Notes under the pieces: model-generated | The model's database searches: none | The model's input: the letters and a program-made list of their open reading frames with translations, nothing else | What the model was told of the DNA's origin: nothing | Program-made: the position numbers and the translations under genes | Part shown: positions 14,651 through 21,893 of the stretch, piece by piece | Position numbering within the stretch: the first letter of the stretch is position 1 | Layout: every line of letters starts with the position of its first letter | DNA from: Acetobacter malorum | GTDB lineage: Bacteria; Pseudomonadota; Alphaproteobacteria; Acetobacterales; Acetobacteraceae | NCBI RefSeq assembly: GCF_002153605.1 | Contig: NZ_JOPG01000005.1 | Location: 1-64,000, forward strand | DNA length: 64,000 bases | Direction: 5' to 3'

Positions 14651-16675
14651 TCATACATCCAGCAGTTCACCAACAGACTGAGCATGTTCCTGAATGAAGG
14701 CAAAGCGCAGCTCCGGCTTGCGGCCCATCAGGCTTTCCACCCTTTCCCGCGTAGCCAGCCGGTCTTCCGGCAGGGCCACTACCCGCAGCAGCGTGCGGCG
14801 TTTGGGGTCCATAGTGGTTTCTTTCAGGTCACCCGGAGGCATTTCGCCCAAACCTTTAAAGCGGGAGACATCAATTTTGCCTTTTGACTTAAAGGCCGTC
14901 TTCATTTTGCGCTCGCGGTCGGCATCATCCATCGCATAGACGGTGTGTGCCCCCTGCGTCAGCCGATAGAGCGGGGGCTGGGCCAGATAGAGCCGCCCGT
15001 TGCGGATCAGATCCGGCAGCTCCCGGTAGAAGAACGTCATGAGCAGTGAGGCAATATGCGCACCGTCCACGTCAGCATCGGTCATGATGATGACGCGCCC
15101 GTAGCGCAGCTTGCTCAGCTCAAACCGGTCCCCTGAGCCACAGCCGAGGGCTTCGATCAGATCGCGGAGTTCCTGATTGGCGCGGAGTTTTTCCGTGGTG
15201 GCGCTGGCCACGTTCAGAATTTTGCCGCGCAGAGGTAGGACCGCCTGTGTTTCCCGGTTACGGGCCTGCTTGGCGGAGCCACCAGCGGAGTCGCCCTCCA
15301 CCAGAAAAATTTCGGTTTCCTCGGCGCGTTCCCGCGTGCAGTCCGTCAGCTTGCCCGGCAGGCGCAGGCGGCGTGTCGCACTTTTACGCGGTGTATCTTT
15401 CTGCTCACGGCGGCGCAGGCGTTCTTCGGCGCGCTCAATCACAAAGCCGAGCAGGGCATCGGCCTGCGGCGGGTTCTGGGCCAGCCAGTGGTCGAACCGG
15501 TCGCGCAGGGCGGTTTCCACCAGCTTGCTGGCTTCGGACGAAGTCAGCTTTTCCTTGGTCTGGCCCTGAAACTGCGGGTCCCGAATAAAGACGGACAGCT
15601 TGGCGGCAATCATACCCAGCACATCTTCCGCCGTGATGGAGGCCGCTTTCTTGTTAGACCGCTGGTCTCCCCAGGCGCGCAGGCCTTTGACCAGCGCGTT
15701 ACGGAAGCCCGTCTCATGCGTGCCACCCTGCGGGGTGGGGATGGTGTTACAGTAGGAGGCCAGCGCAGCGGTGCCGCTTTCCAGAAACGCCACAGCCCAT
15801 TCCACGCGGCCATTATCTGTGCCGTCGGAAGCAGGGGGCAGGCTGGCGTCACCAGCCCAGAGCGGGGTGAGCAGCGGAGCGGAAGCACCGAGTTCATCCG
15901 TCAGGCTGTCGGCCAGACCGCCGGGGAAGTGCAGCGTGGCTTCCGTCGGGGTTTCATCCCCCGCTTTGATGAGAGACGGATCACACGACCAGCGAATGGT
16001 CACGCCGCGGAACAGGAACGCCTTGGAGCGGCACAGCTTGTAGAGTCGGGACGGCACAAAAACGTGCGAACCGAAAATGAGCGTATCTGGCTGGAATGTA
16101 ATCTGGGTGCCACGCCGGTTTTGCGTGGGGCCGACCTTTTCCAGCGCCGTGACGGGTTTTCCGCGTTCATAGGCCTGCCGCCAGATGGCGCGGTCGCGGG
16201 CAATTTCCACATCCATGCGGGAGGAGAGGGCGTTCACGACGGAAGACCCGACTCCGTGCAGGCCGCCGGACGTCGCGTAGGCCTTGCCGGAGAACTTACC
16301 GCCTGCATGCAGGGTGGTGAGGATAACTTCCAGCGCGGAGCGGTCCGGAAAGCGCGGATGCGCATCAACAGGAATACCGCGTCCGTTATCGCGAATGGTC
16401 AGACGATTTTCCGGGTCCAACCGCACATCAATGGCCGAGGCATGGCCAGCCACGGCTTCATCCATCGCGTTGTCCAGAACCTCGGCGGCAAGGTGATGCA
16501 GGGCGGCCTCATCCGTACCGCCGATATACATACCGGGGCGGCGGCGGACTGGCTCAAGCCCTTCCAGAACCTCAATGGCGCTGGCGTCATAAGCCTGGGG
16601 GCTGGTCTCAGCTTTGGTCGCAGTTTTTCCCGAAGGTTTGCGGGAAGGCGGGGGCGCAGAAAACAGGTCGCTCAT
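14651..16675 (-). CDS. parE: DNA topoisomerase IV subunit B
   Basis: ATPase subunit of topoisomerase IV, which decatenates daughter chromosomes with ParC. 674 residues. The GHKL ATPase region has VRRRPGMYIGGTDEAALHHL, EVLDNAMDEAV, DNGRGIPVD and GGLHGVGSSVVNALS. The transducer domain follows, and the TOPRIM domain has FLVEGDSAGGSAKQARNR and MTDADVDGAHI. The LHHLAAEVLDNAMDEA form and the short C-terminus without the gyrase-specific insertion favour ParE over GyrB. No parC is adjacent. A strong inverted repeat lies just upstream at 16731-16773. Confidence 0.93.
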   Translation of the reverse strand: MSDLFSAPPPSRKPSGKTATKAETSPQAYDASAIEVLEGLEPVRRRPGMYIGGTDEAALHHLAAEVLDNAMDEAVAGHASAIDVRLDPENRLTIRDNGRGIPVDAHPRFPDRSALEVILTTLHAGGKFSGKAYATSGGLHGVGSSVVNALSSRMDVEIARDRAIWRQAYERGKPVTALEKVGPTQNRRGTQITFQPDTLIFGSHVFVPSRLYKLCRSKAFLFRGVTIRWSCDPSLIKAGDETPTEATLHFPGGLADSLTDELGASAPLLTPLWAGDASLPPASDGTDNGRVEWAVAFLESGTAALASYCNTIPTPQGGTHETGFRNALVKGLRAWGDQRSNKKAASITAEDVLGMIAAKLSVFIRDPQFQGQTKEKLTSSEASKLVETALRDRFDHWLAQNPPQADALLGFVIERAEERLRRREQKDTPRKSATRRLRLPGKLTDCTRERAEETEIFLVEGDSAGGSAKQARNRETQAVLPLRGKILNVASATTEKLRANQELRDLIEALGCGSGDRFELSKLRYGRVIIMTDADVDGAHIASLLMTFFYRELPDLIRNGRLYLAQPPLYRLTQGAHTVYAMDDADRERKMKTAFKSKGKIDVSRFKGLGEMPPGDLKETTMDPKRRTLLRVVALPEDRLATRERVESLMGRKPELRFAFIQEHAQSVGELLDV

Positions 16676-16730
16676 GGATATGGTCTGTCCCGCTTTGTCG
16701 CTGATTCGTCAAGCAGGCCTGATCGGGAGA

Positions 16731-16773
16731 GGCGACGGATGGTCGGGCCTGAAATGTCATACCATCCGTCGCC
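16731..16773. repeat. 13-bp perfect inverted repeat between parE and an exported-protein gene
   Basis: Arms GGCGACGGATGGT (16731-16743) and ACCATCCGTCGCC (16761-16773) match perfectly around a 17-base loop. The element begins 13 bases past the stop of the upstream minus-strand gene and 55 bases before the parE start. There is no T-run on either side, so it is not a classic terminator. It may stop transcription, protect an mRNA 3' end or bind a protein. Confidence 0.7.
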
Positions 16774-16785
16774 AGGCAGAGTGCC

Positions 16786-17325
16786 TCAGGCGCGACGTGT
16801 GGTTTTTGCTTTGGCTTTTGTTGCGCGGCGTGCCGGACGAGCTGAATGAGAGGCGGCGGGAGCTGCACAGGTTTCAAAAGAAGCCGGCTGGGTGACGTCT
16901 TTGGCTTCCGTGTAGTTGGCCAGATCTTCAGAGCTTTCCAGAGCATTCACTTCGTCAAACATTGCAATGCGCTGCATGCAGAAGATGGTGCCGGACTGAA
17001 GGCCTTTTTCGGACTGAATGTTGGCCAGCTGCGTGATGTAATCATCATGTTCACGCTGGGCGCTGCTGCCATAGGTGCTGCGGAAATAAGTATTGAGCTT
17101 CTGCTCTTCATTCAGCAGCGTGGTGCGGAACTTGCCGACAAACGCATTGTAACGGTCCTGCGCGTTGCAGGAGAGAGCCGTGACCATCAGCTCACTTTTC
17201 AGAGCCTGAATATCGAACGCTTCATGCGCCGGGGAGTGGCCGCACGGGGTGGCAGCAAGCGTTACGGTGCTGTGCAGCACACCAAAAGCAACGGCACCAG
17301 CGGCAAGAAAACGGGAAAAAGACAT
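16786..17325 (-). CDS. exported protein of unknown function with basic C-terminal tail
   Basis: I do not recognise the family. The product is 179 residues: a signal peptide (MSFSRFLAAGAVAFGVLHS to the LAA cleavage region), then a helical, Cys-containing body (residues about 25-150, cysteines in TPCGHS, LSCNAQ, IFCMQ and ETCAAP) and a tail rich in Ala, Arg, Lys and Thr ending KAKTTRRA. The start at 17325 has GGAGGA six bases before it; an in-frame ATG at 17367 lacks both this site and a direct signal peptide. Four cysteines would suit two periplasmic disulfides. The neighbour at 17776 has a similar basic tail. Confidence 0.75.
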   Translation of the reverse strand: MSFSRFLAAGAVAFGVLHSTVTLAATPCGHSPAHEAFDIQALKSELMVTALSCNAQDRYNAFVGKFRTTLLNEEQKLNTYFRSTYGSSAQREHDDYITQLANIQSEKGLQSGTIFCMQRIAMFDEVNALESSEDLANYTEAKDVTQPASFETCAAPAASHSARPARRATKAKAKTTRRA

Positions 17326-17775
17326 GCGGGTCCTCCGATACAAGCTGGAGCGGGCGTGCCTCTTCACATCAAGGTCTCCCCGGCAGGCTCAGCGTATGAA
17401 ACGGTTTTCGACAAGGTTTGATGAACGAAATAGCGTATTCAGCAGAGAAAGATAGAAGTATTTTTTCATACCGTGTCTCAGCATTACAGCACGCTGGAAG
17501 TCTCATCACATTCAGGCAGGCCGGAACACACGGGTGACACAGTGTGGTCTTCCAAACTCTTAATTTCGGGCAAAATGATGTCGCTTTTTCAAAAGTGAGG
17601 CAGCCCTGCGGGGAGATGCTCTTTATCCCCCTTTCTTCCTTCCGCAGTATGTTCTAAACGCAAAGACGAATCATGCGGCACAGCGGGAAGTGGGCATAAG
17701 TTTGCCCTATTTGCCCGCAATAGAGTGCGCAGAAGGTTCATGTGTACTTAATAAATAGTGAAGCGGAGCTGTCGA
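17326..17775. other. 450-bp divergent intergenic region, no gene seen
   Basis: This gap separates two divergent exported-protein genes and presumably holds both promoters. It is more AT-rich than its surroundings. A small inverted repeat GGGCA (17692-17696) / TGCCC (17703-17707) lies about 70 bases before the downstream start and could be an operator. No open frame with a plausible ribosome-binding site, no tRNA and no clear sigma-70 promoter was found. Confidence 0.5.
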
Positions 17776-18321
17776 GTGCGCTTGCGAGGAATTGCCGTTT
17801 TGGCGCTAACTGGTGGTATGCTTGCCGGCTGTGCGACTACAGGTGGGCCAGTTAACTCCGGGTCTCCCAACCCGTTTGGGTATATGAAGAAATCTGCGGT
17901 CTGCCAGACCACGCCGCTGAAAAAGGCCGCTGATGGCAGCCTGAGCACCACCATGACGGTGCGTTCGGACGATGGCCTGTGTGACCTGAAGGTTTCTCAG
18001 GATAACGGGAAGGCCTATGCCTCCTTTGGTGTTTCTCCCGCTCCGGAACACGGTAAGGCGTTCCTGTACAGCCTGGATAACGACACGCATGTGACCTACA
18101 CCCCGACCATGGCTTACGCCGGTCAGGATACGTTCACGGCTATTCTGGTGCCGGGTCCGGGTGAAAAACGCACCCGTCTGACGGTGACAGCTCAGGTTGA
18201 CGCCACGGGTGTTGTTCTGCCCCGGCCTGTTGTTCCAGCGGAACCCAAAGCTGAAGCAACAAAAACGACCGCTAAAAAGGCCACCACGACCCGTCGTCGT
18301 GTGGTGAGCCACAAGAAATAA
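17776..18321 (+). CDS. lipoprotein with Ig-like domain and Lys/Thr-rich tail, function unknown
   Basis: 181-residue lipoprotein. The GTG at 17776 has CGGAG seven bases upstream and gives a compact signal ending in lipobox GMLAGC; a GTG six codons earlier lacks a ribosome-binding site. The mature body (about residues 35-145) is beta-rich, and THVTYTPTMAYAGQDTFTA resembles the repeat found in bacterial Ig-like/cadherin-like tandem domains. The C-terminus, about residues 150-181, is rich in Lys, Thr, Ala and Arg and ends RRRVVSHKK, which could bind anionic polymers such as peptidoglycan or lipopolysaccharide. That role is inference. Two terminators follow. Confidence 0.75.
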   Translation: MRLRGIAVLALTGGMLAGCATTGGPVNSGSPNPFGYMKKSAVCQTTPLKKAADGSLSTTMTVRSDDGLCDLKVSQDNGKAYASFGVSPAPEHGKAFLYSLDNDTHVTYTPTMAYAGQDTFTAILVPGPGEKRTRLTVTAQVDATGVVLPRPVVPAEPKAEATKTTAKKATTTRRRVVSHKK

Positions 18322-18335
18322 GTCTCTGATTTGTG

Positions 18336-18370
18336 CAGCGTCTCCGGGTTTACGGGGGCGCTGTTCTTTT
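18336..18370 (+). terminator. intrinsic terminator of the Ig-like lipoprotein gene
   Basis: An 11-bp stem with two G-U pairs, CAGCGTCTCCG paired with CGGGGGCGCTG, and a six-base loop is followed by TTCTTTTT. It lies 15 bases after the stop codon. Confidence 0.85.
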
Positions 18371-18385
18371 TGAGATGCTTTTCAT

Positions 18386-18430
18386 AAAAAACGCGCTGTT
18401 CCCCGGATTTTCGGGGCAGCGCGTTTTTTT
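18386..18430. terminator. bidirectional terminator between the lipoprotein and Rrf2 genes
   Basis: A-run, stem ACGCGCTG plus CCCCG, loop GATTTT, then CGGGG plus CAGCGCGT and a run of seven T. A-run and T-run on opposite sides make it work in both directions, for the convergent lipoprotein (plus) and Rrf2 regulator (minus) genes. Confidence 0.88.
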
Positions 18431-18456
18431 ATGGGCCGGTGGTGTGCCGGCAGAGA

Positions 18457-18906
18457 TCAGATTGAGAAAGTGATTGGCTCGCTCAGGGGGCGTTTGAGGC
18501 CACAGCTCTCGGTTTTTTTAACCAGATCATCCAGTGTGGTTTTTTTCATCTGGGCGGTCAGCTCTTTGTCGAACTGCTTCCAGCACGGTTCGATTACTTT
18601 GCTGAACAGCGGGCCTTGCGGGCCATCATCCCCGTTGCTGTCATCCTGTGTGACGGCATTGATGATATCCACCAGAGAAATATCCCGCCGGGGGCGGCCC
18701 AGACGGTAGCCACCACGCGGCCCGCGGATGCTTTCCAGAAGCCCGGTGCGTGAAAGGGCCTGTAGCAGCGGCTCAATCCCACGTCGCGCCAGAGCGGAGC
18801 GTTCGGCAATATCCGCAGCGCTGACCGTGCCGGAGCGCCCTGCATGAAAAGCGACGTCCAGCATGATGAGAACGGCTGTCATGGCTCTGTCCCGACGCAG
18901 GATCAT
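18457..18906 (-). CDS. Rrf2-family transcriptional regulator without the Fe-S cysteine triad
   Basis: 149-residue winged-helix regulator of the Rrf2 family (IscR, NsrR, CymR, RirA). It has ALARRGIEPLLQALSRTGLL as recognition helix and the wing IRGPRGGYRLGRP. IscR-type members need three closely spaced cysteines near residues 90-105; here only Cys108 (EPCWKQ) and Cys135 (ESCGL) exist, so binding of a [2Fe-2S] cluster in the usual way is unlikely. The gene is divergent from cysK, the arrangement expected of a CymR-like regulator of cysteine synthesis. The start at 18906 has AAGGAA upstream; an ATG at 18939 is less well placed. Confidence 0.85.
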   Translation of the reverse strand: MILRRDRAMTAVLIMLDVAFHAGRSGTVSAADIAERSALARRGIEPLLQALSRTGLLESIRGPRGGYRLGRPRRDISLVDIINAVTQDDSNGDDGPQGPLFSKVIEPCWKQFDKELTAQMKKTTLDDLVKKTESCGLKRPLSEPITFSI

Positions 18907-19001
18907 GGGTCTGGTTCCTTTCACCTCAGAAAAAGGCAAATCTGGCGTTAAACATGAATGACATCGAGATATAGCAGGCGTTCTCCTGTTTATCTACGCT
19001 G

Positions 19002-19015
19002 ATAATTCGTATTAT
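19002..19015. promoter_or_regulatory. AT-rich inverted repeat in the Rrf2-cysK divergent promoter (candidate operator)
   Basis: Arms ATAAT (19002-19006) and ATTAT (19011-19015) flank TCGT. The repeat lies 40 bases before the cysK start and 96 bases before the regulator start, overlapping a TATTAT -10-like element. AT-rich dyads are typical Rrf2 operators, but the match to any known consensus is only approximate. Confidence 0.35.
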
Positions 19016-19055
19016 AAAAGAGCCACGAGAGAAAACACATAGAAAAGGCAGGTTC

Positions 19056-20042
19056 ATGACAGGTTCGGATAAATCCGGGGGTGGCTACGGCTTTGCCGCA
19101 CCACGCGGCAAGGTATACGACTCGGTTCTTGGCGTGGTTGGCGGAACGCCTCTGGTGGCTCTCCCGCATCTTTCACGGGATGAAGAGCTGAAATGCCGCC
19201 TTTTGCTCAAACTGGAATTTTTTAATCCGCTGGGGTCCGTCAAGGACCGCATCGGGGCTGCCATGGTGCTGGAAGCCGAGCGGGAAGGGCGTATTACACC
19301 CGGCCGCACGGTGCTGGTGGAGCCGACATCCGGCAATACAGGCATCTCTCTGGCGTTTGTTGCCGCAGCACGCGGCTACCGGCTGATTGTGACCATGCCG
19401 GAGGGGGCGTCCATCGAGCGGCGGCGCATGCTGCGGCTGATGGATGCGCAGGTGGAACTGACCCCGGCGCGGCTTGGCATGGCTGGGGCCATTGCCCGCG
19501 CAGGTGAGATTCTGCAGGAAACGCCTGATGCGTGGATGCCGGACCAGTTTGATAACCCCGCCAACCCCGCTGTGCATGCCGCTACCACGGCAGAAGAAAT
19601 CTGGGTGGATACAGACGGGCAGATTGATGCTGTAGTTGCCGGTGTTGGCACAGGCGGCACGGCCACAGGCATTGCCGAGGCGCTGAAGCCCCGCCGCAAA
19701 GGCTTGCAGGTGTTTGGGGTTGAGCCGACCGAAAGCGCCATTCTGAATGGGGATGAGCCCGGCCCCCACGGCATTCAGGGCATCGGCCCTGGCTTTTGCC
19801 CGGCCACGCTGAACACCAAACTACTGGACGGGGTCATTCCGGTCTCTGAGCGTGAAGCCATTGCTGCGGCACGTCGTTGCGCGCGTCTGGACGGCATTCC
19901 GGTTGGGATTTCTTCCGGCGCGGCCCTGCATGCAGCACTTCAGGTGGCAAAAAAGCCGGAGTCTGAAGGCAAGACGATTGTGGCCATCGCCCCGTCCTTT
20001 GCGGAGCGGTATCTGTCCACGTCTCTGTTCTCCGGGCTCTAA
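19056..20042 (+). CDS. cysK: cysteine synthase A (O-acetylserine sulfhydrylase)
   Basis: PLP enzyme that makes cysteine from O-acetylserine and sulfide. 328 residues. The PLP Lys lies in NPLGSVKDRIG near residue 66, the substrate loop is EPTSGNTGIS near residue 93, and the phosphate-binding GTGGTATG lies near residue 200. The C-terminal serine of the PLP pyridine site is in IAPSFAERYLS. The family's dimer and substrate residues look intact, so the enzyme should be active. It starts at an ATG after AGGCAGG. It stands alone, with a strong terminator behind it, and is divergent from the Rrf2 regulator that probably controls it. Confidence 0.93.
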   Translation: MTGSDKSGGGYGFAAPRGKVYDSVLGVVGGTPLVALPHLSRDEELKCRLLLKLEFFNPLGSVKDRIGAAMVLEAEREGRITPGRTVLVEPTSGNTGISLAFVAAARGYRLIVTMPEGASIERRRMLRLMDAQVELTPARLGMAGAIARAGEILQETPDAWMPDQFDNPANPAVHAATTAEEIWVDTDGQIDAVVAGVGTGGTATGIAEALKPRRKGLQVFGVEPTESAILNGDEPGPHGIQGIGPGFCPATLNTKLLDGVIPVSEREAIAAARRCARLDGIPVGISSGAALHAALQVAKKPESEGKTIVAIAPSFAERYLSTSLFSGL

Positions 20043-20130
20043 AGACTGGGGAAATGCTGCTGGGTTTTGCTGGCCTGCTTTCGGGTGGGTCAGCCTCGGA
20101 TACGGCAGACGCGACGCGATATGCGCCAAT

Positions 20131-20173
20131 AAAAAAACGCTGCTCCAGCTTCAGGCCGGGGCAGCGTTTTTTA
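20131..20173. terminator. bidirectional terminator between cysK and the OmpA-family gene
   Basis: A run of seven A, the stem ACGCTGC, a loop region and then GCAGCGT plus a T-run (arms about 20137-20143 and 20161-20167). The convergent genes cysK (plus) and the OmpA-family gene (minus) both end here. Confidence 0.88.
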
Positions 20174-20202
20174 TTGGGCGGTAAGGACGCCTGACAGATT
20201 GC

Positions 20203-21354
20203 TTAGCGGAAGAGAATTTCCACGCGGCGGTTCTGGGCTTCCTTGGTGTTAGGGCCGGTTTTGACCAGCGGATTTTCTTCACCATAGCCATGAATGTCGA
20301 TGGTGGCGCCCGGCACGCCATCACGCACCAGTTCGGCCTTCACCATTTCCGCACGGCGGATGGACAGCTTCACGTTATACGCTTCACCACGTTTCTGGCC
20401 GGGGAAGGCGGAGGAGTTATCCGTATAGCCAGAGACCAGAATCCGCGTGAGGCTGGTGTGAGCCGTTGCCTGAGCCGCCACAGCCACAATGGAGCGGGCG
20501 CGGTCTGTCAGGTCAGACTTGTCCCAGTCAAAAAACACCAGATAGCTGCGGGCCGGCTGCGGAGCAGGAGCGGCTGAGGGCTCGGGGATTTTCGGCGGCG
20601 GCGGGGGAGCGGGATTAAACTCATACCGCAGGCCCAGCATCAGGGAGTGGTTGAAGTCTGTCTTGGTGTCACGGTTGCCAGTGGCAAAGCTATAAGACTT
20701 CGACTGGTTGGCCCCGCCAATGGTGCCCCACGCAGAAGAGCCGTGAGACTGCGGGCCAAGCATGGTCCAGAAGCGATATTCTGCCGTGAAGGACAGCCCT
20801 ACGACCCACGGCGTGGGGAAGGCGACGCCAAAAATGCCCTGATAGGCAAAATTACCGAACGTGCCGCCTACATGCTGGGAGAGCTGATTCCCCGGCGCCG
20901 TGATGGAGGTGTTCAGCGCCGTCCAGCCATAGCCGACACCTGCGCCAAAATACGGGAAGATGAACGGGTTGCCGACATCCATGTCAAACAGGGCGTTCGC
21001 CATCACGCCATAGGTCTGGCGGCGGCCATCGGCCCGGCTGCTGAGGGAGTTGGTGACAAACCGCTGATATGTCTGGTTGCGGTAGTCGCCTTCCACTTCC
21101 ACGCGGAACCCGTTGCCCAGACCATAGCCGATCGAGCCGATTCCGGTCGCCCCGGTCCGCCAGCGGTCACGACCGTCCGGGAACATGTTGGACGTACGGA
21201 CGCGCTGGTCCTGGTTGAAGGTCGCACCACCTTCGCCTGCAATATACAGGCCCTGAACAGGCTGAGCCATGGCAGGCGCGGCACACAGCAGGAAACCTGC
21301 CACCAACGGTGCAGAAAGCAGTGATTGCGCGAGGAGGCCTTGGCGCAGCGTCAT
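20203..21354 (-). CDS. OmpA-family outer-membrane protein
   Basis: 383-residue two-domain protein. The signal peptide (MTLRQGLLAQ to AMAQ) is followed by an N-terminal beta-barrel rich in aromatic and glycine residues (about residues 30-250, FIFPYFGAGVGYGW, TAEYRFWTM, LMLGLRYEF). A proline linker (APPPPPPKIPEP) follows, then a periplasmic OmpA domain with VFFDWDKSDLT, VSGYTDNSS and AQNRRVEI, which binds peptidoglycan. It should tie the outer membrane to the cell wall. The start at 21354 has GGGAG six bases upstream; an in-frame ATG at 21462 would precede the signal peptide by 36 residues and is rejected. A CRP-like dyad lies about 170 bases upstream. Confidence 0.9.
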   Translation of the reverse strand: MTLRQGLLAQSLLSAPLVAGFLLCAAPAMAQPVQGLYIAGEGGATFNQDQRVRTSNMFPDGRDRWRTGATGIGSIGYGLGNGFRVEVEGDYRNQTYQRFVTNSLSSRADGRRQTYGVMANALFDMDVGNPFIFPYFGAGVGYGWTALNTSITAPGNQLSQHVGGTFGNFAYQGIFGVAFPTPWVVGLSFTAEYRFWTMLGPQSHGSSAWGTIGGANQSKSYSFATGNRDTKTDFNHSLMLGLRYEFNPAPPPPPKIPEPSAAPAPQPARSYLVFFDWDKSDLTDRARSIVAVAAQATAHTSLTRILVSGYTDNSSAFPGQKRGEAYNVKLSIRRAEMVKAELVRDGVPGATIDIHGYGEENPLVKTGPNTKEAQNRRVEILFR

Positions 21355-21483
21355 GTTCTTCTCCCTGCTGTGGCACTGTTTCCGCAGTGGCCGGGCATTG
21401 TGGTCTTGGTGCACGTGGCACATATGCCTGCCTTCTTTGCTGTAAACTGGCGTTGTGTGCAACAGCTTGTGGAAACTGTTTTC

Positions 21484-21506
21484 AAAAACACCCCTGTTTT
21501 AAGGGG
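21484..21506 (-). terminator. candidate terminator of the gltX-to-DUF1491 operon
   Basis: On the minus strand CCCCT and AGGGG (21502-21506 and 21491-21495) form a 5-bp stem followed by TGTTTTT. The stem is short. It lies about 50 bases beyond the DUF1491 stop and upstream of the OmpA-family gene, so it could instead sit in that gene's leader. Confidence 0.45.
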
Positions 21507-21522
21507 AATCAGTGTGTCAGGC

Positions 21523-21540
21523 GTGTGACATAAGTCACAC
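21523..21540. promoter_or_regulatory. CRP/FNR-type palindrome upstream of the OmpA-family gene
   Basis: GTGTGAC-ATAA-GTCACAC is a perfect 7-bp inverted repeat and contains TGTGA-N6-TCACA, the full consensus for CRP-family regulators. It lies about 170 bases before the OmpA-family start and 15 bases after the DUF1491 stop. It may be an operator, or simply a small hairpin in the 3' region of the preceding operon. Confidence 0.5.
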
Positions 21541-21554
21541 ACTGTTAAGTATTG

Positions 21555-21893
21555 TCAGATCAGCGTTGCTTCAAACGGAGGTCTGAAGTCCGGGGCTTCC
21601 ACTTCCAGAACCCATAAATCGGGGTCGTAGCGCAACTGCCGGTCAATATAGGTCTGTGTGTCTTCGGGGGAGAGCGGGGTTTCGCCCGAGCTTTTCAGCC
21701 ATGCAGCCTCGTCCTCGGCTGTGCGGGTCTGGCTCAGGACCATCGTTGTGCCGTCACGCCCCAGCAGAACAACCAGAATCCCTCCGGCATCGGCATCACC
21801 CCGCCGGAGCATCATGGCAGATCGTCCATCCTGTCCGGACTGGCGGAGCAGGGCACGGGCCACAATGTCGGAACGCAGGCGCGGGGTGGTCAT
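21555..21893 (-). CDS. DUF1491 family protein
   Basis: Small cytosolic protein of 112 residues. The layout MTTPRLRSDIVARALLRQ, then GRSAMMLRRGDADAGGILVVL, and the C-terminal YDPDLWVLEVEAPD match the DUF1491 family found in alphaproteobacteria; its function is unknown. It is the last gene of the long minus-strand run from gltX. Its ATG shares one base with the stop of the S41 peptidase gene, so translation is coupled. Confidence 0.85.
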   Translation of the reverse strand: MTTPRLRSDIVARALLRQSGQDGRSAMMLRRGDADAGGILVVLLGRDGTTMVLSQTRTAEDEAAWLKSSGETPLSPEDTQTYIDRQLRYDPDLWVLEVEAPDFRPPFEATLI

